A stretch of DNA of 64,000 nucleotides from Hydractinia symbiolongicarpus (GCF_029227915.1 NC_079886.1:16406501-16470500), one strand, 5' to 3'. Counted from the stretch's first letter, positions 11,546 to 23,593 are shown. Translations and numbers: made by a program. Notes: generated by a model from the sequence alone, not told the origin.

Positions 11546-12185
11546 ATGGCCAAATTGCACGCAACACTTTTCTTTTTTAGCTGTTTAATTGCATCGGCGT
11601 ATATGCAAAGTAAGTTTTTTTTTTCAATGATTAGTTTCATTGCATCACTGCTTACGTTTGCGAAATTACTTTTTATGTCTAAGCCTTGATGATTCTTGAA
11701 AGCAAATTTTTTGATCCTGTATGGAGGTTAGCACCCGGCTTTAAGATGCTTCAATATTTCAATATTCCTATGTTTCGATATTTTGTGACTTGTCTCTTTG
11801 AGTGACATCATACGAATTATAAGGATGTATTTATTGTTTATCATTTGAATTTTTAATATCTATTTTGTATATTTATTTAGATTGTCCACCTATTTGTCCA
11901 CAGCCTTGTCCACCCACTGGATGTCCACCGAACTGCTGCATCCAAGCTGGCACACAAACTACCCAGAGTGTCTCCCCACCAATTTGTCCCCCAACCTGTC
12001 CACCACGCCCATGTCCACCATGCCCTCTACCTCCTTGTCCATGTCCACCAATAACTCCACCACCTTGTCCATGTCCTCTTCCACCATGCCCACAATGTCC
12101 TTGCCCACCTCAATGTGCAACTACATGTGGCCCAACTTGTCCCACAACATGTTGTACTGGTCCCTTTAATGGCAAAAAGAAGTAA
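11546..12185 (+). CDS. Short secreted protein of two minicollagen-type CRDs with Pro-Cys spacer, no YbaY-like domain
   Basis: Exon 1 (11546-11609) encodes only the signal peptide MAKLHATLFFFSCLIASAYMQ. It is spliced in phase 1 (GTAAGT donor, ATTTAG acceptor) to exon 2 (11881-12185). The mature protein of about 100 residues is almost entirely CRD1 CPPICPQPCPPTGCPPNCC (3-3-4-3), a dense Pro-Cys spacer (CPPCPLPPCPCPP-like) and CRD2 CPPQCATTCGPTCPTTCC (3-3-3-3), ending with a basic GPFNGKKK. The CRD exon aligns end to end with the second exons of the genes at 7.7 and 9.6 kb, so this copy appears to lack only the YbaY-like exon. Minicollagens also have a signal peptide, polyproline and two CRDs, but the collagen helix is absent here. 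Confidence 0.87.
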
Positions 12186-12983
12186 ATACTGGTGAAAGTA
12201 GGGAAATGTACTACGCGGTTAAAGATATTTTGCTTCTTGTGGGAATATTTTGTAATATTCTCCTTTAAAACGTAGATTAAATAGAATGTACAATTTGCTG
12301 CATTTTTGTTAACAAAATCATCCAGAGTGTGATTGCTGAATTAAATTAACCGGAAACGGATGTATTTAAAATATTGTAATGTTTCTCTCTCTACGCGCAT
12401 ATTCATTGACCCGTGTAATAGCGGCTTCCCTGTTCAAAACAAATGCAACAGTTTTCCGTCACAGGAATATAAGATACTCTTTTTAATTTCGTTATAATTT
12501 TCCTTCTACTCCGCTTCTATATAATTATCCCCTAAATTTACACGACCAAATTTTTATGATAAACCAGCCGATAGCCGTGCATTTTTCTCTTGCGTTTGAA
12601 AGAGAAAAGTGTGAATACAATAACAGAGTCGTAGCTTCGTAGATTATGGGGTAAATATTTTGTCAATCATAGTAAATATGAGAGAGAATTGTGCAGGAAA
12701 TGCGCTTTTACTTAATTTAGGTAGCAAAATCCTAAAATGGTGGTGCTTAGATAGTGCTCAATTGTTTTCTTACCGCCTGAAAAAACGGTGTTTGAAAAAA
12801 CGGCCCTGAAAATTGCTTGCGGATGGCATTAGTGTAAATATTTAAACCGTTATCTGCTAGCAATCTCGTCACCAGGCATTCTAAGTAATGTAACATTCAC
12901 CATAGAATGCTGCTGACTTATATTTTTGCAAGGGTTAGGTTATTATCGGTGTGCATAAATACTTTTTTGCTCAAATATGCATA

Positions 12984-13130
12984 TTGAAGAAGAACTACTT
13001 TGTTCATCACTAACATACTGCCAAGCAGTAAGCGGGATTCGCTCCGCGGTCCCCAGAACTGGGAACCGCAGACGAACCCACTACACTACGTGCGGCAATA
13101 TGTTAGCGATGAACTCAGATAGTTTATCCG
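12984..13130 (-). repeat. tRNA-derived SINE-like element, copy 1
   Basis: Read on the minus strand it contains an A-box-like CGTAGTGTAGTGGG and, about 45 bases on, a B-box-like GAGCGAATCCCGC. A tail follows, ending TTAGTGATGAACAAAGTAG. Two further copies (13256-13362 and 39511-39575) share the B-box and tail, showing it is dispersed. It probably derives from a pol III tRNA-like head. Confidence 0.65.
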
Positions 13131-13255
13131 GATGGTGTGTATACATATAGGTGAATATTTATCATAGCACACCTGTATTTCATTCTCAACAGAGAATGCT
13201 TCACCCCGATCAGATCTCTGATCATGACGGGCGAGTATAATGCGTGTAAGTCATA

Positions 13256-13362
13256 TTGAAGAAGAACAACTTTGTTCATCACTAACATACTGTCAAGCAG
13301 TAAGCGGGATTCGATCCGTAGTCCCCAGAACTGGGAGCCGCTTGGTGATGAACAAAGTAGTT
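13256..13362 (-). repeat. tRNA-derived SINE-like element, copy 2 (partial)
   Basis: Shares the tail and a B-box-like GGATCGAATCCCGC with the copy 120 bp upstream but lacks the A-box end. It is bounded by sequence complementary to the left flank: ATAGGTGAATATTTATCAT near 13149 and its reverse complement near 13380. The pair therefore lies inside a larger inverted repeat. Confidence 0.6.
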
Positions 13363-14164
13363 GAATACGGATGTGCCATGATAAATATTCACCTATATCA
13401 AATATGCATGTTCTGAACTTTATTTTTATACACTTTTTTCCACTCTTATATTGTTTGATTATTGACTAATAGGATCGAAAGCAAGCTTCACCAAATTAGT
13501 ATTTTCTCCTACTTGGATATCTTCATTTACGGTGATCTATATTGCTTAATTTTTTCCTTGTATGCAAGGTACTTAATATTTATTACAAAATTCATTCAAA
13601 GATTAATTTTAAAAATACTCCTGCTTAGGTATTTCTTATACAGTGATGACGAAATGACATGGCGTTTACTATGATAAAGTTTGATTTTTACATCGCATTT
13701 CTAAAATTGTCACATCTAGGATTTTGTAAGAAAGTTTAAAAAAATAGTCATTTCTAACGTCAGCAATTCTGGAACCATTGTCCAATGCAAGAATGCATGA
13801 AATAAAGAATTTTTTTTTGCTTATTTATTTGTAATAAAAACAACATAGTTATAGCAACAGTTTAAGTAAAGTGTTTGGACTGTTTGACTTATATAAAAAT
13901 GAAGTGGGAGCAAGGTATGGAGCAATTGCTTAAATGTGGAACACACGTTAAGACGTGGAGCGGCTGGCGGTGTGTAGAGTCACTATCTACGAACAAAATC
14001 CGCGATGACAATACATCATAAAGCATGTGTATAAAAAATGTTTTTAAAAAGTATTACAGCTTTATAGTTTTGTCTCTAAAATCAAGTTGAAAAATTTAAT
14101 GAAGAATAAAACAATAAAAACGTTTACACAATTATTCTTCGTAAAAAACTACTATCCTATGATT

Positions 14165-15225
14165 TCAAAAACTGGCAGCAATAAATCCAAGGATAACTCC
14201 AAATATGGAAGTCACTACGCCAATCCAACCGATAATGTACGACCAACCGATAGAGCCACCCTGTGTGGACTCCACTTTCGAGACAAACACCACCAAAGCT
14301 ATGACCATGCAACCAGCTTGAAGTTAAAAAGAAGTTAAATACTTTTAATACTTGGCCTAGCTAGTTCTTTTAGGTCAACTACAGTGTTTTTTTTATTATT
14401 GTTATTTATCACTCTATTATCCCGTATATACAACTACACTGTTAAAAAGCACATGCCTTATACATGGGTTTAGGCCAACTGAGCCTTTATTCTGGAGGTT
14501 TAACATATTTACCACCCCTCCCCCTCCCCTTCCCCTAAATTTAAAACACAAAAGTAATAACGCTCAATTTCCCTCGAAACATGTTGAAAAATAGGCGCAT
14601 TTTCTGAAGTTTAAGTAACATATTTATAGGCCCATGGGCCTTTATACGGGAGGGTTTTTCAAATTAAAAGTCTTAATTCCGACAAAAATTAAGCCCATAG
14701 GCTTTTGTGCGGGTACAACCTCTTGACCAGACAGCCGCCTTACATATCAAACTAAATCAAGTCAAACGCTTAGCAGAAAAAAACGTTTCACACTTTTATA
14801 TTCTTTAGTACCCACGACCTTCCGTACTGAAAATGAATGCTCTACTATCAGAAAGAGGATCCATTTTTAACTAACTAAAATAAATTAATCAAGGCATTAC
14901 CTGCAGCCGCGAAAAATACGGAAGCGAAAATACTTTTCACTTTCTCAGTAAATAATCCCAACAAAGACATCACGATTGCACCAATACTAGCCATACAACT
15001 TAAAACTGCAAAGGCTCTGACAGACTTGAACCAACTTGGTATGATTTTTCGATTTTCACATTCATCATTTCGGCATGTCTTCCACAAACCAGCATTAGCT
15101 TTGAATGTAAAACCTCTGATACTTATCTCCACTTTTGTCCACACATTTCCTCCAACACATGCAGCGATAAAAACAAGGGACAATCCAGCTATGGCTATTA
15201 GTGCAACTTGCCCAACTTTCACCAT
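14165..15225 (-). CDS. Claudin/PMP22-family tetraspan membrane protein
   Basis: Exon 1 is 15225-14901 and exon 2 is 14316-14165 (stop TGA), joined in phase 1 (G^GTAATG donor, TTCAAG acceptor); 158 residues. ATG 15225 opens TM1 (VGQVALIAIAGLSLVFIAA). The first extracellular loop has the family signature W-GLW-C-C: GGNVWTKV, then NAGLWKTCRNDEC. TM2 and TM3 follow (SVRAFAVLSCMASIGAIVMS and IFASVFFAAAG), the last crossing the splice. Exon 2 supplies the end of TM3, a loop, and TM4 (GWSYIIGWIGVVTSIFGVIL). The short cytoplasmic tail has no PDZ-binding end. Invertebrate claudin-like proteins form septate-type junctions or act as PMP22/EMP-like tetraspans; which applies here is undetermined. Confidence 0.85.
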
Positions 15226-18200
15226 CACGACACTAGTAAACAAAACACAATTGAAAAATACAGAACAAACTCGTCCCTACGGCATGTTGGCTTTTTTTCT
15301 GGTTCCGCCAAAATACAAAAAGCTTAAAGCTCCTAAGGGACAAGGGTAAGAGACCAACGTGGGCGTGACAAGGCCTTGTTTTATTAAACGATATGCAAAA
15401 ATTGGATACACTCAATCATAGTGCCGTGTTTTTCCTGTGTGCGCAAAAATGGAGATAAATTTTTGGCTTAGTTTGTTTACATTTTTACCTCCATTTCTGC
15501 ACGCGCATCGGACATTACGCAACCACTTAGATGCGTGCGCAAGTAAATATCGGGACTGTGATTATGTATTAAGCCTTACAGGGTAGAGTTCTCAATTACG
15601 TGAAATTTTATACTCACTTTACTCACTTTCTGCGTGGTTATTGTTTTATTATGTGCCACTCGGATACACGCTTTTTTTATAAGTGACGCTAAATTTAAGC
15701 TACGCTTCAATGTTGTTTTTGTTTGTTGATTATCTACTTTTGGAAAGACCAAATTCAAATGTTTGTCATTTAAGCTGGCGCGTCAATTGAAAATCAAATT
15801 TAAGTTTTAGTCACGTTGTCGTATATCACAATGATGGGTCATACTTTTATTTTAAGTTTTATACTTTCTTAAGGCTTTTATAGGTTTTTTAAACTTTTAA
15901 CTTTTTGGGGGACTTACCTAAGTTTTAGAAATAGAAAAATCTCGGATTGCCCTCTTTTTGATTTTCTGCAGGGTGTCTTTCTTCTTTAATTTTTTGACCA
16001 AATTTGGCCTAAAACAGTAAATTTTTATCATGCCTTTTTTTTGTTTACTAGGCTAAATTTCATCAAAAACCGAAACGAGCCCTAGTCGGCAATTCAGATC
16101 ATTGTTACAGATCCCGGAAGGCAGCTATAGTATTTGCTCAAAAAGACAGCGTTCCGTACAAAAGAGGCCATTATACTTGATAGTGAAAGAGTCAGTTTTA
16201 ATGAAACACTCTCCTTTTGGGGCTGGATTTATTGATTTTCAGCGGAAATTTAACGGATTAAATGAAGCTAGGAGAGGATTTCTATTCTATACATTAGTAG
16301 AGGAACTTTAAAAACATCATGTCGTCAAAAAAGGATAAAACAGAAATTAACAAGATTTTTATCAGTGAATGAAGCTTATTAACAGAAAAGTAACAAATAA
16401 CACGCTCGTTTCTAATGCTTTCTTAAGATTTTAGTTGTTAATCGAATTCGATTTGTCGAAATTATATTGAGCATTAAAATGAAAATCGAAACTTAACAGG
16501 TAACAAGGTGATGATACACGATCCAATTAATCGAATTCGATTTATCGACATTATGTTGAGCATTAATATAAATTGAACAGATTTTTGATAATTTCCTTTC
16601 GACAGAGTTGAACTCGCTGCTGTTACAGCTATTATTACAACAACTAAAAAATTAAGAAAACATTAGAAACGGAGTGTGTTATATGTTACGAAACAAGTTT
16701 CGGTCAGAGCGAGAAGATTATTTTAGTTTTCTTTTTTGATAAAAATATCGTTAAATTCTTTTTTATTTTTTGTTTTTGTTTTTAAACATCTTCTAGTAAC
16801 GTTTATTCTTGACATAGAAACTCACATTTTTCTGAATGAACATTTGATGTACAAATTTTAAGCATTTTGATTGGCTAAAAACGTTTCGATTAATCGAAAA
16901 AGTTGAACCAGTCCGTGTTTTTAAAAATCGAATTCTACAAGTCTGAGCATGCCGCAAGCATACGATTTTTACATGATCACCGCCTTTAGAGTTTTCTTTG
17001 AGGACGGATGTGATACTATGAAGTGATAAATCTGTATCAACAAACAAAACATAAATGAACTTAGAACAACAAAAAGTCACGTAACCACGTGACCACAAAT
17101 CTACTGAAATACGTGGTACGTGTTGTTCCTATGTACCAACTACTAACAAGTCCTGGGGACGAAGTGGGAACAACAGCACTTTGGTAGGTAATATACCACA
17201 CTTCTTAAACGCAAAGTGCCCACTACAAATACAAAAAAGAATGTTCTTGGCAGGTGGCACAATTTAATAATCGTCAGTTTAATTTTCATCAAAAACATCA
17301 AAATTATTTGACTAGTTGAATAAAAAAAAGCGACAACCTTGTCCCCAGAACATGTTAAGTTTCTTGCACTGGGATGGATTCTGTCCCAATATGAAAAATA
17401 AACAAGTGCTGGGGACGAGGTTGGAAAAACAGTCATTTTTAAATGAAGGCTTCTAATGTTTATTTTAAAGCTAGGACATTTTTAGTCCCGTATTTATATT
17501 TGAGGTCATAGGTTATGAACATTTACCTCAAGTAATCTATTCTTCAACCTCGAACCCAGGACCAGTTTTCTCTTATTGTATATCTGACAGCGAGACCTCA
17601 AACCTGTCAATCAGCGCTGCGACCATAAACACGCTAACTATTTATAATGTCCAAAATGTTTCACAGTTAAGTTGCCAACAAATCCAAATGCTTCTATAAT
17701 TTAAAATTGTCACAAGCTTGAAAAAAAAGTGATCCTAAATGAACTAAGGGACCTTCACTTGTTTAACTGCTCCATTTTTGCCACCATGGAAAAAGAGGCA
17801 AGAATAGCCCTGGGTGTTCCGTTGTCATGACGTGACTACTCTTAAATGTTAACATGAATTTTCAAAAATAGTAATAAAAAAATAAATATTTTGTTAGCTG
17901 CTTCTGTTTTTTATCAAAATTTCTTTGCAAGCTTTCTAAACAACGAAACTCGCTGTTGCAACATAGTTATAAGTTCGCCTTTATTTATAAAGTACATAAC
18001 CATTGAGAGTTTCCTATCAAGATTGTCAACAAAGTGCGGTTATGGGCTGATATATGGAAGATCAGCAGATTTATGGGAGTGTTTTACAAACTCTTAATTT
18101 TTTCTGCGTGTCAGGCTACAGGGCGATTTTTGATTGCTTTATTCAGTCATTTAAATTTCCTCTTCATACTGTTCCAGGTACCAATCTGGAACATTGAATC

Positions 18201-19190
18201 TAGTTTTCTAATCTATAGTTTTTCTAATGTTCTCTCGAAATATTAAAAATAATTAGGCATTGCTCACCCTTGTTACAAGGGTGTTACCTCGCAGACTATC
18301 TTTGTCTAATAGACGGAAAATTAGGTATTGTAACATAGATTTAACTGGAGCATTAGAAATAAAATACACATTTTTTTAATAAACTCCTGGGTTATTTTTT
18401 CAAAGAATAATAAGAAGGACAGTGAAAAAAAAAAACGAAAATAAATTTTGTTTACTAGAATAAGGGTTCATCAATACTTGGGAAAATAATACTTTAAATG
18501 CTTAGCTTTACCTTCACTATCCCTTCTCCTTCAAGTGCACGTTACACATGTTCTAAAGTTTTAAAGTTTGTAGCTACTTTATATATTGGTGTAATGTCTG
18601 AAATGCATTTTATTAAAGGGTTGTTTGGATATAACTTCAAAGAATAAAAACATCATCCAACGTGCACAATATGACAGACACATTTCCCAAGCAGGGCTCA
18701 GACCGAAGTTTTACTGATTGGCGAAAATAAAATGACGCTGTTGTTCAACACAACCTTTAAAGATACTAACTGTTATTGTTCATGGTCAACAATTTTAATT
18801 TTGTAGCATTATTACACTGTATATTTTGTGTTATACATCCACGCTTTTTATAAGCAAAACAGCTTCAAATGCTTGATTTTTGCTTATCTGTTGCTCATTG
18901 AACATTCATTTTTTAGAACAAGAAAAGTTTCCGAAAGTAATGATTTTGTTTTCGTTGTCGTTGCTTATAAAAAAGCTTGTATGTGATATTATTTTATTGT
19001 TATTAAACTGGTTATTTATATAAATGATATAAATATAAATTTTCTATTAAATTCTTCATCATCGTTTTCTTAACCCTTTTTTTGTTTTGGTTTGTCACAT
19101 CTCCATCAGAATTAAAATTACTAAAATCCTAATACGCATAGGCGAAAATAATTTGAAGCAGGCCTGCCTCGGCAGTATAAAGTTTAAAAG
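15226..19190. other. Gene-poor region
   Basis: No gene supported. It contains a short duplicated segment around 16438-16496 and 16527-16575 (TCGAATTCGATTTxTCGA core) and inverted copies of the GGGGACGAGG repeat at 17150-17425. Open frames here are short and lack known domains. Confidence 0.5.
17333..17425. repeat. Inverted-repeat element ending in CTCGTCCCCAG/CTGGGGACGAG
   Basis: Begins AACCTTGTCCCCAG and ends CTGGGGACGAGGTTGG, i.e. inverted ends about 90 bp apart. A further end lies at 17151-17166. Related ends recur at 20.23-20.34, 20.75-20.88, 40.77, 43.05-43.24 and 48.55-48.66 kb, so this is a dispersed MITE-like family. Confidence 0.55.
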
Positions 19191-19195
19191 AGACT

Positions 19196-19416
19196 AAATA
19201 AAGACGTCTTCAAGTCGTTTTGGTACGTACGGAAACGTCTCTTAAACGTCTTTAAAACGTCTTTAACACGTCGCAAAAAGACGTCTTTTTACGTTTCTCA
19301 AAGACGCCTTTAGTAGTTACGCTTTTAGACGGGTCAGAGACGTCTTAGAGGCGTCTCATCTAGTCTTTAAAAGACGTTTTAAAGACATGTTTAAGACGTC
19401 TCGTGTTTAATGGGAA
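19196..19416. repeat. Cluster of palindromic AGACGTCTT motifs
   Basis: About 220 bp packed with AGACGTCTT, AACGTCTT and AGACGT variants in both orientations, spaced irregularly by T/A runs. It could be a decayed inverted-repeat transposon end array or a short-motif satellite. It has no coding potential. Confidence 0.65.
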
Positions 19417-21130
19417 AAACAATGTTATATACCGTCCAAATGTCAGCTTATGAAATAACGTTTAAAAAGAAGAGATCTTAATATTTCCCTATTTTTAAAA
19501 GTAAACATGGCTATGAAAACGAAAAGCTCAGCACTTTAACAAAGGAGCATAGGGTCTTCGCTGAAATTACTTCATACGAGCCTCCGCGATAAATTGGAAT
19601 TCCTGATATAATGGAAATAATATTATTTCCAATATTTTTAAATATTAGGTTAAAAAGGTTTGCTAAATTTCAATTTTTAACATATCATTTTCAGCAGGTC
19701 TCAGTAGTTTTGTATAAAAACAAAGTATTTTTTCATACCCTTAAATTTACTTCCTTCTTCGCCCAACACTATATCTCATTTGAAATCAATTATTTATTAA
19801 CTTAAAATAAGACTGTGTGGAGGAGTGCTGTATATACTGGGTGTGTAAATATACATCGTTCCATTTCTTTTCTCTTCATCATTTCTTTTATTTTTTGTCA
19901 AAATACAGGGCTGATCCTCATTTCAAGAAAAATTAGATTTATAAAGTCTGATACGTGTCCATATGTTGAATTGATGCGGATTTCAAGAAGTCTTTGTAGG
20001 CTCAAATAAAACTTTCAAGCCGGGTTAACACTCCCATGCAGTTGAACATTTTGGACATATTTTGGTCGAAGTGTAATATTTGCAAAAAATGCAGCATTCT
20101 CGGTTTAATCTTAAAACATTGATCCCAATGTATTAGTTTTCCTAACCTCGACTACAGGCCTTTTTCTTCTTCTTTGATATCGACACGTCGGGAAGAAAAA
20201 AAGAAGGTTCTCCACACTTCTAAAAAAGCAAACTCGTCCCCGGGGCTCTTTTCCTCTTATACTATCGGTGAGAAGAAATATATATTTTCTGGCCTGATGG
20301 GATTGTCACAGAGAGAAAAAAGCTCTTGGTGCGAGGTTGGCTTAAAAATATTATTTGGAGACAAAGAGGTTTATTCTACTTACTCTCTGGACTTGTTTGT
20401 TTTGTGCTCTTAAAAAGATAATGGTACCATATCGTTAAATAATGGCGACAAAAGAAATTTTATTGTAAAATTATTATAGTCACCTGCAATTTTTATTGAC
20501 TAAATTTTACAAACTTAAACTGCCTTTACACCTTAAGTAAATTTATCTGGATTTATGAGTCAAATAAACATGGATTGGGTAAAGACTAGATTTTGCAAAA
20601 TTAGACGGATTCAGCATTAAAAAAGATAAAAGTGAAAATGAAATGTTTCCAAAAAAGTTTCTCCGGGATCGTTTAATTGTTTAAATATGCGCTTTATACA
20701 GCTCTTGACGAAAACATAGCAAATTGTAAGCAATATCGATCCCAGTACTTCTTGTCTCTTTTCAGTACCGGGACAACGAGTCCCGATGTCAAAAGGAGAA
20801 AGAGAGTCCTTGGGGTCGAGGTTGCAGATTATCCTGTCCATAATACAAATCAAGTAAAACAAGAAGCCCTGGGGGCTCTAAGAATTTCCGCGCGCTACCA
20901 AAATATTTAATGAAAACCTGCTAATTCGTTGTGTTGTTGTGCCAAACATTCGAAGGGGTTTGGTGCATGAACCTCTGAAGATAAAGCACACCAGTAACAT
21001 ATCTTACAACAAACGCAAACAAAACGAAACGTGTCATTAAACTCACATTTTAAAAGAAATTGCTAACAAAAAATACAGCCCATCATTCATGGTTGAAAGT
21101 CTTGCGATTGAAACGTTTATGGTCTTAAAC
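19417..21130. other. Gene-poor region with MITE-like copies
   Basis: No gene supported. Two copies of the inverted GGGGACGAGG-type repeat lie near 20230-20343 and 20750-20885. Open frames in these segments are repeat translations. Confidence 0.5.
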
Positions 21131-22030
21131 GGCATTAGTGGACAAAAATCAAAATTTTGATGTGACCAACATTTTCAGCATACTTTTTTTATTAACTGTG
21201 TCAATTGTTGTCGAAAATAAAGCAGTTTTAATTTTTGGATAAATTTTGGCCTAAAATGACATTTCAGGTGGCAAAAAATCAAAATTTTGATGCCACCATC
21301 ATGTTCAGCATACTTTTTTATTAACTGTGCCAAATTTTGTCGAAAATAAAGTAGTTTAAATTTTTGGACCAATTTTGGCCTAAAATGACATTTCAGGTGG
21401 CAAAAAATCAAAATTTTGATGCCACCATCATGTTCAGCATACTTTTTTATTAACTGTGCCAAATTTTGTCGAAAATAAAGTAGTTTAAATTTTTGGACCA
21501 ATTTTGGCCTAAAATGACATTTCAGGTGGCAAAAAATCAAAATTTTGATGTCACCATCATGTTCAGCATACTTTTTTTGTTAACTGTGCCAAATATTGTG
21601 GAAAATAAAGTAGTTTTAATTTTTGGACCAATTTTGGCCTAAAATGACATTTAAGGTGGCCATTTGAACCAATTTTGGCCTAAAATGACATTTAGGTAAC
21701 AAAAAATCAAACTTTTGTACCATAATCATTTTCAGCATACTTTTTTTGTTAACTTTGCCAATTTTGTTGAAAATGAAGTAGTTTTAATTTTTGGACCAAT
21801 TTTGGCCTAAAATGTCATTTAAGGTGGAAAAAAACCAAAATTTTGATGTCACCATCAAGTTCAGCATACTTTATTTGTTAACTGTGCCAAATTTTGTTGA
21901 AAATAAAGTAGTTCTAATTTTTGGACCAATTTTGGCCTAAAATGACATTTAGGTGACAAAAATCAAAATTATCATGTCACCATTATGTTCAGCATACTTT
22001 TTTTGTTAACTGTGCCAAATTTTGTCGAAA
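21131..22030. repeat. 129-bp tandem repeat array, about 7 copies
   Basis: Successive occurrences of GACATTTCAGGTGGC are spaced 129, 129 and 130 bp. Each unit has an A/T palindrome (AAAATCAAAATTTTGAT), a CATCATGTTCAGCATACTTT block and TTTTTGGACCAATTTTGGCC. Central copies are nearly identical and flanking copies are diverged. One junction near 21660 contains only a fragment of about 40 bp. It is a satellite-like array, and the open frame inside it on the minus strand is an artefact of the period (129 = 3 x 43). Confidence 0.9.
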
Positions 22031-23593
22031 ACAAATACCAATTTTAGCCTGAAACGTCAATACGAGACTTCCCAGTCGTCGTTAAGGAGCTTGGGTACGA
22101 AGTTTACATCTGTGACGGAGCAACGTGAAATCCCAGGGTCGATTTTTTCTCAAAAAATGCTCCGAAAGAAAAAAACGACGGTTTTAAAGAATTTCCTATG
22201 CCTTCGGGCGCGGAAATTCAAAAAATGTTTTTCTAGTGATTTTTCGAGACGTTTTTTAATCGACGTTCTCATATATGAACTTTTTCTGCACGATTTTATA
22301 GACGTGGTACAGATACACGAAGTATAAAATGCCATATTTTTATTGACTTTATTCAGACGGGCAAATTTGCGTTCATTTTTTTACGAACTTACGTGTTTTA
22401 AATTTTGCCGCCCTGCAATAAACACAACGGCATAATCAGAAAAACTTGCTAATCACATAGAAAACAGCACGCAGATGGCAAGTCTGGGTGTCCACTCAAA
22501 GTTAGCATCTATTTTGCTGACATTTCCCTTATTGTTGCGGTATTTTCGGCCGAAATTTGAATTACCCTAAAAATGTAACCTCACTAGCATTCTGTAAAAA
22601 ACAAATGTCTTCAAGAACGGGTGAAATTAAATCCTTACCGATATTTTGAAATACGAAAATCTTTCCATTGACCATTTAAATTTAAAATTCCTGACATCTC
22701 CCTGACAAAATAAAGAAATTGCCGATATTTCCGGCAATATTTTGCAAATTCCTAACATTTTCTGCATGTTTAAAGAAAGAAAAACATGAATTTTCTTGGA
22801 ATTGCACATAATCAATGTATCATGCCATTGCCTTGTTCAGTTATTTTGTTGCGGCTCCTAATTGATATGCAATTACTGATAACTTCATTAATACATCAGA
22901 TTTAAGATAAGGAAAGCGAATAGTACTATAAAAACAAGACTGGTTTTTTGAAGAAACATTAAAGGGCTAGATGAATAAAAACAAAATACCAACAACATTT
23001 TTTGAACACCTTAATGCTATATCTTTGTACATATATATATCCGCGTTTTTTATTTACAGTGTACGCTATAGAAGAATAAAAAACTTCTTATTTTACAATG
23101 ATCTATTCATAAATAAGAAAAAACCGGGTGATAAAATATGCATCTTTTAATATCCAATATACCGATACGAGAAAACGTAAAACGCTAGCTTATTTCCTTC
23201 ACTTCATTATAAACAAATACAGTAACTCAATGGTCCCTAGGAAAAAGCAACGGAGTGAAAGTCAGTGGTAGGATTTTTATTTGACAACGAAAACAGTATA
23301 GGTCTGATGTGGGGAGCCGATAACGTAAAGCATTCACAAATTGTAAGTCGTAACAAACTCTTTAGGAATACAACAAAAAATTCAAAATAAAAACAAGTCG
23401 CGAATAAAATAAGTATTTCACAACACCAGTTACAGACATTTCATATTTTCATAAAAATTTTACTTTAATTTTAATTTTGATATCCACCCTGAAAATGGTT
23501 CTAGCAATTCCAATTGTACCTTCAGAATCCATGTATTTATCACTTTAGCATCACCGTCTGTCTATCTGTATGGTACTGTGTTGAAGTCCACGT
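22031..23593. other. Intergenic, no gene seen
   Basis: AT-rich sequence 3' of the MLLT10-like gene. No supported coding exon was recognised on either strand. Confidence 0.5.

Larger units (their letters stand above)
12186..14164. other. Intergenic with SINE-like repeats
   Basis: No protein-coding gene seen. The section 12980-13400 holds two tRNA-derived repeat copies and an associated inverted repeat, listed separately. The remainder is AT-rich without recognisable content. Confidence 0.55.

Noticed and set aside
200-12185. Collagen Gly-X-Y repeats in the CRD genes (true minicollagens)
   Set aside because: I looked for glycine every third residue between CRDs in all these genes and found only Pro-Cys or Ser/Thr spacers.
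21175-21540. 121-aa minus-strand frame with repeated HLKCHFRPKLVQKFKLLYFR
   Set aside because: It is the translation of the 129-bp tandem array (period divisible by three), not a gene.
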